Source: an uncultured Polaribacter sp.
GTDB taxonomy: Bacteria; Bacteroidota; Bacteroidia; Flavobacteriales; Flavobacteriaceae
Direction of reading: 5' to 3'
Assembly (NCBI RefSeq): GCF_947496195.1
Contig: NZ_CANMBY010000001.1
Span: 1,054,001-1,118,000 of the forward strand
Length of the DNA: 64,000 bases
The notes under the pieces are model-generated. The model did no database searches. It had not been told where the DNA came from and was given only the letters and a program-made list of their open reading frames with translations. This document shows, piece after piece, positions 45,139 to 54,000 of the stretch; positions within the stretch are counted from its first letter, which is position 1; every line of letters begins with the position of its first letter. A program made the position numbers and the translations under genes.

Positions 45139-46371
45139 TTGAAAAAGAAAATTACTATTATTGGAATCAATTATTTTCCAGAAGATACAGCTATTGGATT
45201 ATATACATCTCAACTTGCAGAATATTTAAACCTGAGTAATATTGATGTTACTGTAATTACTGGATTTCCTTATTATCCTGCATGGAGAATTCATGAAAAT
45301 TATAGATCAAAAAAAAGATTTTTAGAGGAAAATATAAATGGTATAAGAGTTTTAAGATATAAGCAGTATGTGCCCAAAAAACCAACCTTTATAAAAAGAA
45401 TTCTACACTTATTAGATTTTTCACTAGGTACACTCTTTAATATTTTTAAAGTAAAAAAAACAGATGTTATACTATGTGTAGTGCCTTTTATAGGAAGTGT
45501 TTTTTTAGGTAAAATATTATCTAAATTAAAAGGAGCTAAGTTGTGGGTTCATATTCAGGACTTTGAGTTTGATGCAGTATCTGATTCTAATTTGATAGAA
45601 AATAAAACTAACAGTAACTTTATATTTAAGGCATTATTTAGGGTTGAGAAAAAGCTTTTAAAATCAGCAGATTTTTTGAGTACTATAAGTACTTCAATGA
45701 TTTTAAAACTTAAAAACAAGGTTAATACAGAAACTAATAATAAAAAACTTTTGCCTAATTGGGTAGATGCTAATTTTATTAAGCCAGATAATTATAAAAC
45801 TCATCAATTTTTATCATCAACAAAATTTAAAATTTTATATTCTGGTAATATTGGTGAAAAACAAGATTGGAATTTTTTCATAGATTTTGTTAAGAAACTA
45901 GAACCTATAAAAGATATTGAAATTATTGTTGTTGGTAATGGTAGTAAAAGAATTTGGCTTGAGGAAAACTTATTAGATTTTGATAATATTTATTTTTATA
46001 GTCCAGTAGATTATTCAGAATTATCAAATTTATTGTGTAGTGCAGATTTACATGTATTGTTTCAAAAAAATAATGTTATTGATACAGTTATGCCATCAAA
46101 GATTTTAGCAATGATGTCTAGTGAAAAGCCTTCATTAATTACTGGAAATTTAAAATCAGAAGTATCATCAATAATAAAAGAATCTAAAGCTGGTAAGTAT
46201 TTTGAAACACATAATATAAATGAAGTTGTAGATTTTGTTATTGATTTAAAGGATAACAAAAATTCACAAGTAAAATATGGAGGAAATGCAAGGGAATTTG
46301 TGAAAAACAACTTTTCAAAAACAAAAATTCTAAATCAATTTAAAGAAGTTTTTTTTAAGTTAGCAGAATAG
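45139..46371 (+). CDS. WcaI-like glycosyltransferase (GT4)
   Basis: A 410-residue glycosyltransferase resembling colanic acid WcaI. The N-terminus has INYFPEDTAIGLYTSQLAEYL and TGFPYYPAWRIH, characteristic of that family, with a GT-B donor half later (KILYSGNIGEKQDWNFF near 233). The start is a TTG at 45139; the only upstream in-frame codons before a stop at 45121 give no ATG. The stop overlaps the GTG start of the next gene. Confidence 0.87.
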   Translation: MKKKITIIGINYFPEDTAIGLYTSQLAEYLNLSNIDVTVITGFPYYPAWRIHENYRSKKRFLEENINGIRVLRYKQYVPKKPTFIKRILHLLDFSLGTLFNIFKVKKTDVILCVVPFIGSVFLGKILSKLKGAKLWVHIQDFEFDAVSDSNLIENKTNSNFIFKALFRVEKKLLKSADFLSTISTSMILKLKNKVNTETNNKKLLPNWVDANFIKPDNYKTHQFLSSTKFKILYSGNIGEKQDWNFFIDFVKKLEPIKDIEIIVVGNGSKRIWLEENLLDFDNIYFYSPVDYSELSNLLCSADLHVLFQKNNVIDTVMPSKILAMMSSEKPSLITGNLKSEVSSIIKESKAGKYFETHNINEVVDFVIDLKDNKNSQVKYGGNAREFVKNNFSKTKILNQFKEVFFKLAE

Positions 46372-47729
46372 TGATAAAGAGGATAAAAAAATATTCAAGT
46401 TTAATAAGACCATTAATCATTTTATTTGATTTAATAGTTATAAATGTTGTTGTCTATTTTTTTTCAGATAAACAGTTTTTTAATCTAAAGTTCTCAATTT
46501 ACCTAAGTATTTTTTGGCTGCTAATTTCTTATTATACAAAGTTTTATAACGTATATAGATATACTCACGTTTTAAGATTAATAACACTAATTTTATCTCA
46601 ATTCTTTGTTTTTTTATTGGCCTTTTTTGCATACTTCACCATTTTTGAAGAAGGTCAAATTGTAAACAAACAATCTAACATTGTATTTTATTTTGTAAGC
46701 ATAATTACACTTTTTAAGTTTATTTTTTTCTTCCTATTAAAATCCTACAGATTAAGTGGAAATAATTATAGAAATGTTGTTGTATTTGGAAAAAGTAAAT
46801 CAGCACAAAACATTGCATCTATTTTCGAGAAAAGGCAAGATTTAGGATATAGGTTTAGAGGCTTTTTTACTGATAAAACAAATGTAACAGGTCATTCAGG
46901 AACTATTGAACAGGGTTTAGATTATATCTTAAAAGAAGATATAGACGAGGTTTATTGTGAAGAAAGTTCTATGAGTAGAGAAAAGTTTAAGCAGATTAGA
47001 ATATTCTGTAATAAACATAAAATAGATTTTAGTTTAGTACCAGAAAATAAAGCAATTTACAGTAAAGATTTTATTCTTGAATATTATGGTACTATACCTG
47101 TTTTAAAACCAAAACAATTACCTTTTGAGCGTATAGAAACACATATATTAAAAAGATTTTTTGATGTAATTTTTTCTTTTTTTGTTTGTCTATTGATTCT
47201 TTCTTGGATGTTACCTATTTTATGGATTATTGTAAAATTAAATTCAAAAGGAAATTTTTTATTTAAACAAAAAAGAGATGGAGCTAATGGAAAACAATTT
47301 TATTGTTATAAAATTAGATCAATGAAAAATAATGTTCTGGCAGATAAAATTTCCACAACAAAAGATGATTCTAGAATTACATCAGTTGGTTCTTTTTTAA
47401 GAAGAACAAGCTTAGATGAGTTACCCCAATTTTTCAATGTTTTAAAAGGAGATATGAGTGTAGTTGGTCCAAGACCACATATGAATATTCAAACAAAAAA
47501 ATATTTAAACGAAATAGATAATTACATAATTAGAAACTCAGTAAAACCTGGTATAACTGGCTTAGCTCAAGTCTCAGGATATAGAGGAGAAGTTAAAGAA
47601 AAATCAGATATTGAAAACAGAGTTCGTTTAGATATTTTTTATATAGAAAACTGGTCTTTCTTTTTAGATATTAAAATTATTTTACAAACTCTTTTAAGTG
47701 TTTTTAAAGAAGAAGAAAAAGCTTATTAG
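46371..47729 (+). CDS. Initiating undecaprenyl-phosphate sugar phosphotransferase (WcaJ/WbaP type)
   Basis: A 452-residue polyprenyl glycosylphosphotransferase, which loads the first sugar phosphate onto undecaprenyl phosphate. Four N-terminal membrane spans, a CoA-binding-like central part, then a re-entrant membrane segment and the catalytic domain: KRFFDVIFSF, FKQKRDGANGKQFYCYKIRSM, SLDELPQFFNVLKGDMSVVGPRPH. Start is GTG, overlapping the previous stop by 1 base (TAGTG). The gene abuts the GT2 gene (no gap). Confidence 0.93.
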   Translation: MIKRIKKYSSLIRPLIILFDLIVINVVVYFFSDKQFFNLKFSIYLSIFWLLISYYTKFYNVYRYTHVLRLITLILSQFFVFLLAFFAYFTIFEEGQIVNKQSNIVFYFVSIITLFKFIFFFLLKSYRLSGNNYRNVVVFGKSKSAQNIASIFEKRQDLGYRFRGFFTDKTNVTGHSGTIEQGLDYILKEDIDEVYCEESSMSREKFKQIRIFCNKHKIDFSLVPENKAIYSKDFILEYYGTIPVLKPKQLPFERIETHILKRFFDVIFSFFVCLLILSWMLPILWIIVKLNSKGNFLFKQKRDGANGKQFYCYKIRSMKNNVLADKISTTKDDSRITSVGSFLRRTSLDELPQFFNVLKGDMSVVGPRPHMNIQTKKYLNEIDNYIIRNSVKPGITGLAQVSGYRGEVKEKSDIENRVRLDIFYIENWSFFLDIKIILQTLLSVFKEEEKAY

Positions 47730-48500
47730 ATGGATGAAAAATTTGCTATAACTGCCTCAATTGTTTTATATAAAGAAAATCTAGAAGAGCTTACAAAAAC
47801 TATAAACTGTTTTTTAAATACTCCTTTAAAAAAGAAACTTTACCTAATTGATAATAATAAAGATAGACGATTCGAAAATTTATATAGTCATGAAGAAGTA
47901 GAGTATATAGCTGTTGGTAAAAATATTGGATTTGGAGCAGGGCACAATGTAATTTTAGAACAAATAAAGACAATGTCTAAACATCATTTAATTTTAAACC
48001 CTGATGTTTATTTCACTTCAAATGTAATACCAAACTTAATATCAAAACTAGACAGACATGAAATAGTTTCTATGATTGCTCCAAAAGTTTTATTTCCTGA
48101 TGGAATGCATCAATTTTCTTGTAGAAGGTATCCAAAAATTCCTGAACTGTTAGCAAGAAGATTTCCATTTCTAAAACCTCTTTTTAATTCATATATAGAA
48201 AAAGGGAAATATCATGATAAACAATTGGAATCTTCATTTTTCGCAGATTATATAACTGGTTGCTTTCATTTATATAAAACAGAAGACTTAATCAAAGTTG
48301 GTGGTTTTGATGAACGTTATTTTCTTTATATGGAAGATGTTGATATTTGTAAGAAAATAGAAAAAATAGATAAACAAAAGCTATATTACCCTAAAGAAGA
48401 AATAATACATGTTTTAAAGCAGGGCTCATCTAAAGATTTTAACCTGTTTATAATGCATATTAACTCAGCAATTAAATATTTTTTAAAGTGGGGTTTTTAG
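47730..48500 (+). CDS. Glycosyltransferase family 2, rhamnosyltransferase-like
   Basis: A 256-residue GT-A glycosyltransferase. N-terminal TASIVLYKENLEELTKTI, NIGFGAGHNVI, the DxD-like ILNPDVYF, and GGFDERYFLYMEDVDICKKI match the WbbL/RfbF rhamnosyltransferase subgroup. It fits the rmlABC genes upstream and would use dTDP-rhamnose if rmlD exists elsewhere. Last gene of the polysaccharide locus. Confidence 0.87.
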   Translation: MDEKFAITASIVLYKENLEELTKTINCFLNTPLKKKLYLIDNNKDRRFENLYSHEEVEYIAVGKNIGFGAGHNVILEQIKTMSKHHLILNPDVYFTSNVIPNLISKLDRHEIVSMIAPKVLFPDGMHQFSCRRYPKIPELLARRFPFLKPLFNSYIEKGKYHDKQLESSFFADYITGCFHLYKTEDLIKVGGFDERYFLYMEDVDICKKIEKIDKQKLYYPKEEIIHVLKQGSSKDFNLFIMHINSAIKYFLKWGF

Positions 48501-48520
48501 CATTCTGATATTTTTTAAAA

Positions 48521-48528
48521 TATATTTG
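48521..48528 (+). promoter_or_regulatory. Probable promoter -7 element for purD
   Basis: TATATTTG is an exact TAnnTTTG match, 21 bases before the purD ATG at 48550, just after the glycosyltransferase stop. It separates purD from the polysaccharide transcript. Confidence 0.5.
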
Positions 48529-48549
48529 CAACATCATTAATATTATAAA

Positions 48550-49824
48550 ATGAACGTACTTATTTTAGGTTCTGGAGGAAGAGAACACGCATTTACTATA
48601 AAACTTTCTGAAAGTAAAAAAATTAACAAACTATTTGTTGCTCCTGGAAATGCAGGAACTAACAAAATAGCGATAAATGTTGATGTAAATCCAATAGATT
48701 TTGATGGTATTAAGAATTTAGTACTTAATGAAAACATAAAAATGGTGGTTGTTGGTCCAGAAGCTCCACTAGTAGAAGGTGTACACGATTTTTTCTTATC
48801 AGATGAACAACTTAAAAATATTCCTGTTATTGGACCTAAAAAAGATGGTGCTCTTTTAGAAGGAAGTAAAGATTTTTCAAAGCAGTTCATGCAAAAACAT
48901 AATATACCAACTGCAAAATATCAATCTTTCACTAAAGATAATTTACAAGAAGGTTATGCATTCTTAGAAACATTAAAACCTCCATTTGTTTTAAAAGCAG
49001 ACGGATTAGCTGCAGGTAAAGGAGTTCTTATTTTAAATTCTTTAGAAGAAGCTAAAAAGGAATTAAAAGAAATGGTTTCTAATCAAAAATTTGGAGAAGC
49101 TTCATCTACTGTTGTTATCGAAGAATTTTTAAAAGGAATAGAATTATCTGTTTTTGTATTAACTGATGGTATTGATTATAAAATTTTGCCTTCAGCTAAA
49201 GATTACAAAAGAATTGGAGAAGGTGACAAGGGATTAAATACTGGAGGAATGGGAGCAATATCTCCTGTACCATTTGCAGATGATGCTTTTCTTAAAAAAG
49301 TTGAAGATTTAATCGTAAAACCAACTGTTGATGGTTTGCGAAAAGATGGAATAGATTATAGAGGATTCATTTTTATTGGATTAATGAATGATAATGGAAA
49401 TCCTTCTGTTGTTGAGTATAATGTAAGAATGGGAGATCCTGAAACAGAAGTTGTTTTACCAAGAATTGAATCAGATTTATTAGATTTATTTGAAGGTGTT
49501 GCAAACCAAAATATAGGAGAAAAATCATTTTCTATTACATCAAAAACGGCTACTACTGTTATGCTAGTTTCTGGAGGTTATCCTGAGGCTTATGAAAAAA
49601 ATAAAGAAATTAATGGTTTAGAGAACATTAATGAATCTATCGTTTTTCATGCAGGTACTTCTTTAAATGAAGATAAAGTAATTACAAATGGAGGTAGAGT
49701 TATGGCTATAACTTCGTTTGGAGAAAATATTCAAGAGGCATTAGATAAAAGTTATGCATCAATAGAAAAAATTCATTTTGATAAAATGAATTTTAGAAAA
49801 GACATTGGTTTCGATTTGCTTTAG
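48550..49824 (+). CDS. purD: Phosphoribosylamine-glycine ligase (GARS)
   Basis: A 424-residue ATP-grasp enzyme of purine synthesis that joins glycine to phosphoribosylamine. The N-terminal LGSGGREHAF, VVGPEAPLVEGV, the ATP-grasp ADGLAAGKGV (near 149), and VEYNVRMGDPETEVVLPRIESDL are diagnostic. Length is standard. It converges on the histidine kinase gene with no bases between the stops and no visible terminator. Confidence 0.97.
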   Translation: MNVLILGSGGREHAFTIKLSESKKINKLFVAPGNAGTNKIAINVDVNPIDFDGIKNLVLNENIKMVVVGPEAPLVEGVHDFFLSDEQLKNIPVIGPKKDGALLEGSKDFSKQFMQKHNIPTAKYQSFTKDNLQEGYAFLETLKPPFVLKADGLAAGKGVLILNSLEEAKKELKEMVSNQKFGEASSTVVIEEFLKGIELSVFVLTDGIDYKILPSAKDYKRIGEGDKGLNTGGMGAISPVPFADDAFLKKVEDLIVKPTVDGLRKDGIDYRGFIFIGLMNDNGNPSVVEYNVRMGDPETEVVLPRIESDLLDLFEGVANQNIGEKSFSITSKTATTVMLVSGGYPEAYEKNKEINGLENINESIVFHAGTSLNEDKVITNGGRVMAITSFGENIQEALDKSYASIEKIHFDKMNFRKDIGFDLL

Positions 49825-50865
49825 TTAGGTTGCTTTTTCTAGAGTAAAAGAAAATTCAGAACCTTCACCATAAGTACTTTTTAGTAAAATATTTTCGTTG
49901 TGAGCTTCTACAATATGTTTTACAATAGATAATCCTAAACCAGAACCACCTTGTTCTCTGGATCTACTTTGATCTACTCTATAGAAGCGCTCAAATAAAC
50001 GTGATAGGTGTTCTTGTTTAATACCTTCACCATTATCAATTACCTTGATAATAAACTTTTTATCATTATAACTTTCAATAGCAACTATAGTACTTCCATT
50101 AGGTTTACCATACTTAATTGAATTAACGATTAAGTTAATTAGTACTTGTTCTATTTTTTCTATATCACCTTTTACAAAAACAGGAAATTCATAAACTTTA
50201 TCAAAAAGAAGAGAAATATTTCTTTTTTTAGCTTTCATTTCAAACAAGTCAAAAACATTTTGAACAAGTTCAAGTATATTAAAAGGTTCAATTTTAAGTT
50301 TTAAACCTTCGTTTTCTAACTTAGCAATCATGTCTAAATCTTTGATTACTGCTGTTAATCTCTCTACACCTTTATTGGCTCTTTCTAAGTATTTGGCTCT
50401 TATTTTTTTATCATTAATTGCGCCTTCTAATAACGTTAAAATATACCCTTGAACTGTAAAAAGTGGAGTTTTAAGTTCGTGAGCAACATTACCTAAAAAG
50501 TCTCTTCTAAATGAATCTCTTTCTGTTAAGTTTTTGATTTCCAGTCTTTTTCCATCTACATATTTCTGCATACTTTTAGATAATTGATCTATATCTGTAG
50601 TAGCATTTTCTCTTTTTAAATCTTTTGCATTTAAAATAGAAACTTCTTCATATATCTTTTTTAATCGTCTATAGATAAAATGTTCAGCTCTATACTGAAT
50701 AATAAAAAATGAAACAAAAAATAGAACAATTACAGACAATATTATGGTTTTAACACCAAAATGTTTAATTATAAAAAAATAAGAAACACCTGCTATAATA
50801 ACAGATAAAAGTGTTAAATAAATTGCAGACCAAAGTGCATAAGAATATGTCTTTTTAACTTTCAA
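49825..50865 (-). CDS. Sensor histidine kinase (PhoR-like)
   Basis: A 346-residue membrane kinase. Two N-terminal hydrophobic spans (about 10-53) precede a linker, the dimerisation/phosphoacceptor helix NVAHELKTPLFTVQGY (His about 130), and the catalytic domain with INLIVNSIKYG, DNGEGI and GGSGLGLSI. It is directly downstream of its response regulator, 5 bases apart. The layout suits the PhoR family, with no obvious PAS domain. Confidence 0.92.
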   Translation of the reverse strand: MKVKKTYSYALWSAIYLTLLSVIIAGVSYFFIIKHFGVKTIILSVIVLFFVSFFIIQYRAEHFIYRRLKKIYEEVSILNAKDLKRENATTDIDQLSKSMQKYVDGKRLEIKNLTERDSFRRDFLGNVAHELKTPLFTVQGYILTLLEGAINDKKIRAKYLERANKGVERLTAVIKDLDMIAKLENEGLKLKIEPFNILELVQNVFDLFEMKAKKRNISLLFDKVYEFPVFVKGDIEKIEQVLINLIVNSIKYGKPNGSTIVAIESYNDKKFIIKVIDNGEGIKQEHLSRLFERFYRVDQSRSREQGGSGLGLSIVKHIVEAHNENILLKSTYGEGSEFSFTLEKAT

Positions 50866-50870
50866 TAGAT

Positions 50871-51569
50871 TTATTTTTCTGTATTAGGGAGTACAAATTT
50901 ATAACCTACTCCTTTAACAGTTTTAAAATGATTGTCTCCAATTTTTTCTCTTAATTTTCGAATATGAACATCTATAGTTCTACCACCTACAACAACTTCA
51001 TTTCCCCAAACAGTATCTAAAATTACTTCTCTTTTAAAAACTTTATTTGGTTTAGAAGTTAAAAGAGAAAATAGTTCAAACTCTTTTCTTGGTAAAGAAA
51101 TTTTTTCTCCAGATTTATAAACCACATATTCTTCTCTATCAATAACAATGTCTCCAATTTTTAAAGAATCTTCAGAGTTTTTTTCAGTCTTTAATCTTCT
51201 TAATAAAGATTTTATTTTACTTACTAAAACTTTTGGTTTTATAGGTTTTGTAATATAGTCATCAGCACCTGCCTCAAAACCAGCAACCTGAGAGTAGTCT
51301 TCTCCTCTTGCCGTTAAAAAAGCAATAATTACATTTTCTAGAGAATTAATTTTTCTAATTTTTTCGCAGGCTTCTATACCATCCATTTCTGGCATCATGA
51401 TATCTAGCAATATTAAATGCGGATTATGTTTTTTAGCAAATTTTATGGCTTCTTGACCATTTTCTGCAGTAATAACTTGGTAGCCTTCGTTTTTTAGATT
51501 ATACCCAACAATTTCTAAAATATCAGGCTCATCGTCTACTAAAAGAATTTTAATATCTCCTTTATTCAT
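50871..51569 (-). CDS. OmpR/PhoB-family response regulator
   Basis: A 232-residue regulator: a receiver domain with phosphoacceptor Asp in LILLDIMMPEMDG (about residue 55), a conserved Lys in ITKPIKPK, and a winged-helix DNA-binding domain with VGGRTIDVHIRKLREKIG near the C-terminus. Resembles PhoB. Upstream DNA contains 11-bp spaced TTAACA-like repeats that fit an OmpR/PhoB-type binding site, so the pair may regulate itself. Confidence 0.95.
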   Translation of the reverse strand: MNKGDIKILLVDDEPDILEIVGYNLKNEGYQVITAENGQEAIKFAKKHNPHLILLDIMMPEMDGIEACEKIRKINSLENVIIAFLTARGEDYSQVAGFEAGADDYITKPIKPKVLVSKIKSLLRRLKTEKNSEDSLKIGDIVIDREEYVVYKSGEKISLPRKEFELFSLLTSKPNKVFKREVILDTVWGNEVVVGGRTIDVHIRKLREKIGDNHFKTVKGVGYKFVLPNTEK

Positions 51570-51613
51570 AATATTATGATTGATAACTCAAAAATAGCGA
51601 TAATTATAGAATA

Positions 51614-51694
51614 ATAACAAGTGCTTAACAATCATTTAATATTGGCCAAGAATAAAGTGGTGAATAACTTAACAATAAGTTAATCAGGTTAAAT
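51614..51694. promoter_or_regulatory. Array of 11-bp direct repeats, probable PhoB/OmpR-type binding site
   Basis: ATAACA (51614), TTAACA (51625) and TTAATA (51636) are spaced exactly 11 bases. A second group has TTAACA (51669) and TTAATC (51680), again 11 apart, with TTAAAT at 51689. The two TTAACA copies are 44 bases (four periods) apart. Winged-helix regulators bind direct repeats with about this spacing, and TTAACA resembles the Bacillus PhoP box. It lies between the regulator start and the divergent T9SS cargo gene, and could act on either. Confidence 0.5.
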
Positions 51695-51752
51695 GATAAA
51701 AACATAAATATAATTTTCTATTTTTAAGGTCTTAATTAAAATTCAATCAAAC

Positions 51753-53927
51753 ATGAAAAAAAATTACTTTTTAACTTTATTATTAACTTTATGTTTTAGC
51801 CTTTTTTCCTTTGGGCAAGACTTAATTATTACAGGAGTTGTAGATGGTTCTCTTAGTGGAGGAACACCTAAAGCACTAGAATTATATGTTGTAAATAATA
51901 TTTCAGATTTAAGCATTTATGGTGTAGAAAGCGTAACAAATGGTAATGCTTCAGGTAATGCTCCAGAATTCACATTTCCAGCTGATCAAGTAACAGCAGG
52001 AACTTTTATTTATATAGAGTCTGTTTCAGGAACAAACCCTACAGCTTTTAATGATTTTTTTGGTTTTAATTCTACATATCAAGATGGAGTATTATCTGTT
52101 AATGGAGATGATCCAATTAAACTTTATATGAATGGAACAGCAATTGATGTTTTTGGTTCGGTTGGTACAGATGGTACAGGTGAAACTTGGGAGTATATGG
52201 ATGGTTGGGCTTACAGAAAAGATGGTAAAACAGCAAACACTACTTTTACTGATAGTGACTGGACATATAGTGGGCCAAATGCATTAGATAATCAATCTAC
52301 TAATGCATCTGCATCTATACCTTTTCCTGCAGGTACTTATTCTATGACTGCTTCTACAAATCCAAATTTAGCTATAACATCTCCATCAACTAATGAGGTT
52401 TTTCAATCTGTAACTGAAGTTTCAGTTTCAATAGATGTAAATAACTTTACAGTTTCAGGTGATGCTGGAGGAGGTGTTAGTGATAACTCTGGAGATGGTT
52501 ATATTAAATCAACTTTTGAAACGCAAGGAGGGTCAACAGAAAACAGTAACTTTTTTACAACGACTTTACCAAATATAACTGTAGCTGCTGGTAATACATA
52601 CACTTTAACTCTTGAATTAGTAGATAACTCAGGTAATTCTTTAAGTACACCAGTTACACAGTCTGTTACTTTTTCAGTTATTTTTCCTTGTGATATTCAA
52701 TTAGCAACTATATTAACAACATGTGAAACTTCAACATCTGGTACAGATACATATACAACTAGTATAGATTTTACAGCTGGTAATACTACAACTTATACCA
52801 TTACTGCAAAAGATAGTAATAATAATGATGTTGGTACTATTGGAGGTGATAACCCTAGTACAAGTGCTGCAGGAACTATAACAATTACTGGTGTTCCAGA
52901 GGGAACAGATTTTACAGTAAAAGTAATTGGAGGAACTGGAAGTAGTTGTGATTTAACAAGAAATATTTCTAGTCCTAGCTGTATTGCATTTCCAATAGAA
53001 GAAGATTTCGACTATGCAGACGCAGCAAATTTAGGTGACCAAGCTTCTTGGACAAAGTTAAATTCTGGAGATGATATGTTAGTAACTGCAGGAAGTTTAA
53101 ATTATACAGGATTAAAAGCTTCTACAGGTAATAAAGTAACTTTTAGTGAATCTGGTTCAGAAACTTATACTAGTTTTTCGGATATTAACTCTGGTACAGT
53201 TTATGCCTCTTTTCTCTTAAAAATAACTGGTTTTCAAACAAATGGTACTCCAGATACAACAGATGGTGGCTATATTGCTGCATTAGCAGGAAGTACCAGT
53301 GGATATGATGCAAGATTTTGGGTAAGACCAAATCCAGATACAAGTGGATCTACATATGATATTGGATTTGGACATGTTTCTTCTAATCCAACTTTTACAT
53401 CTGGAACATACAATTTAAATGATGTTTTATTTGTAGTTATGGCTTATAATATGGATACAAAAGTAGTAAGTACCTGGGTTAATCCTGACGTATCTACTTT
53501 TGGAGGAACTGCACCTGCTGTTACTCTAAGCACAACAGATGATAACCCACCAAATTCTATAAATTTATTTATTTTAAGACAAGATTCAGATAGAGAAACT
53601 CCTTTTATAGAAGTTGATGAATTAAGAATTTCTACATCTTGGGCAGATGTAACACCTAAAGAAGCTACAGCATCAACCATAAACAGTCAAATAGAAGGTT
53701 TTGCAATTTATCCAAACCCTGTTACTAATGGTAGACTTTCTATCACTAGCATCAGTTCAGATAAAAAGCAAGTTTCAATTTTTAATGTTTTAGGTAAAAA
53801 CGTATTGAATACTACAGTTTCTGGAACCAAAGCAGAGGTGAATACTTCCGCAATTTCTGCAGGGATTTACATTTTAAAAGTTGTAGAGGGTGGTAAAACA
53901 GCAACTTCAAAACTTATTATTAGATAA
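51753..53927 (+). CDS. T9SS-secreted protein with lamin-tail-like and lectin-like regions
   Basis: A 724-residue secreted protein. Signal peptide about 1-21, then a lamin-tail (LTD)-like domain around 22-200 (IITGVVDGSLSGGTPKALEL), two immunoglobulin-like stretches about 205-405 rich in Thr and Ser, a beta-sandwich, perhaps lectin-like, region about 410-640, and a type A sorting domain from residue 647 (IYPNPVTNGRLSI) ending IYILKVVEGGKTATSKLIIR. It should be passed through T9SS and displayed or released. Function is unknown. It is divergent from the PhoB-like pair and has its own terminator. Confidence 0.85.
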   Translation: MKKNYFLTLLLTLCFSLFSFGQDLIITGVVDGSLSGGTPKALELYVVNNISDLSIYGVESVTNGNASGNAPEFTFPADQVTAGTFIYIESVSGTNPTAFNDFFGFNSTYQDGVLSVNGDDPIKLYMNGTAIDVFGSVGTDGTGETWEYMDGWAYRKDGKTANTTFTDSDWTYSGPNALDNQSTNASASIPFPAGTYSMTASTNPNLAITSPSTNEVFQSVTEVSVSIDVNNFTVSGDAGGGVSDNSGDGYIKSTFETQGGSTENSNFFTTTLPNITVAAGNTYTLTLELVDNSGNSLSTPVTQSVTFSVIFPCDIQLATILTTCETSTSGTDTYTTSIDFTAGNTTTYTITAKDSNNNDVGTIGGDNPSTSAAGTITITGVPEGTDFTVKVIGGTGSSCDLTRNISSPSCIAFPIEEDFDYADAANLGDQASWTKLNSGDDMLVTAGSLNYTGLKASTGNKVTFSESGSETYTSFSDINSGTVYASFLLKITGFQTNGTPDTTDGGYIAALAGSTSGYDARFWVRPNPDTSGSTYDIGFGHVSSNPTFTSGTYNLNDVLFVVMAYNMDTKVVSTWVNPDVSTFGGTAPAVTLSTTDDNPPNSINLFILRQDSDRETPFIEVDELRISTSWADVTPKEATASTINSQIEGFAIYPNPVTNGRLSITSISSDKKQVSIFNVLGKNVLNTTVSGTKAEVNTSAISAGIYILKVVEGGKTATSKLIIR

Positions 53928-53947
53928 TATTTTTTACATATTTTATT

Positions 53948-53977
53948 AAAAGCTCTGAATTTTCAGAGCTTTTTTTT
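53948..53977 (+). terminator. Rho-independent terminator after the T9SS cargo gene
   Basis: AAAAGCTCTGA (53948-53958) pairs with TCAGAGCTTTT (53963-53973) around a 4-base loop and continues into eight Ts. Confidence 0.92.
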
Positions 53978-54000
53978 ATTTTTAAATCAAAATAAATGCT

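Noticed and set aside
33651..48500. The polysaccharide locus as a mobile island with attachment sites
   Set aside because: No integrase, no flanking direct repeats or tRNA were seen; composition differences were not measured.
48543..48890. Long open frame on the - strand opposite purD
   Set aside because: Shadow of a strongly conserved purD; no independent evidence.
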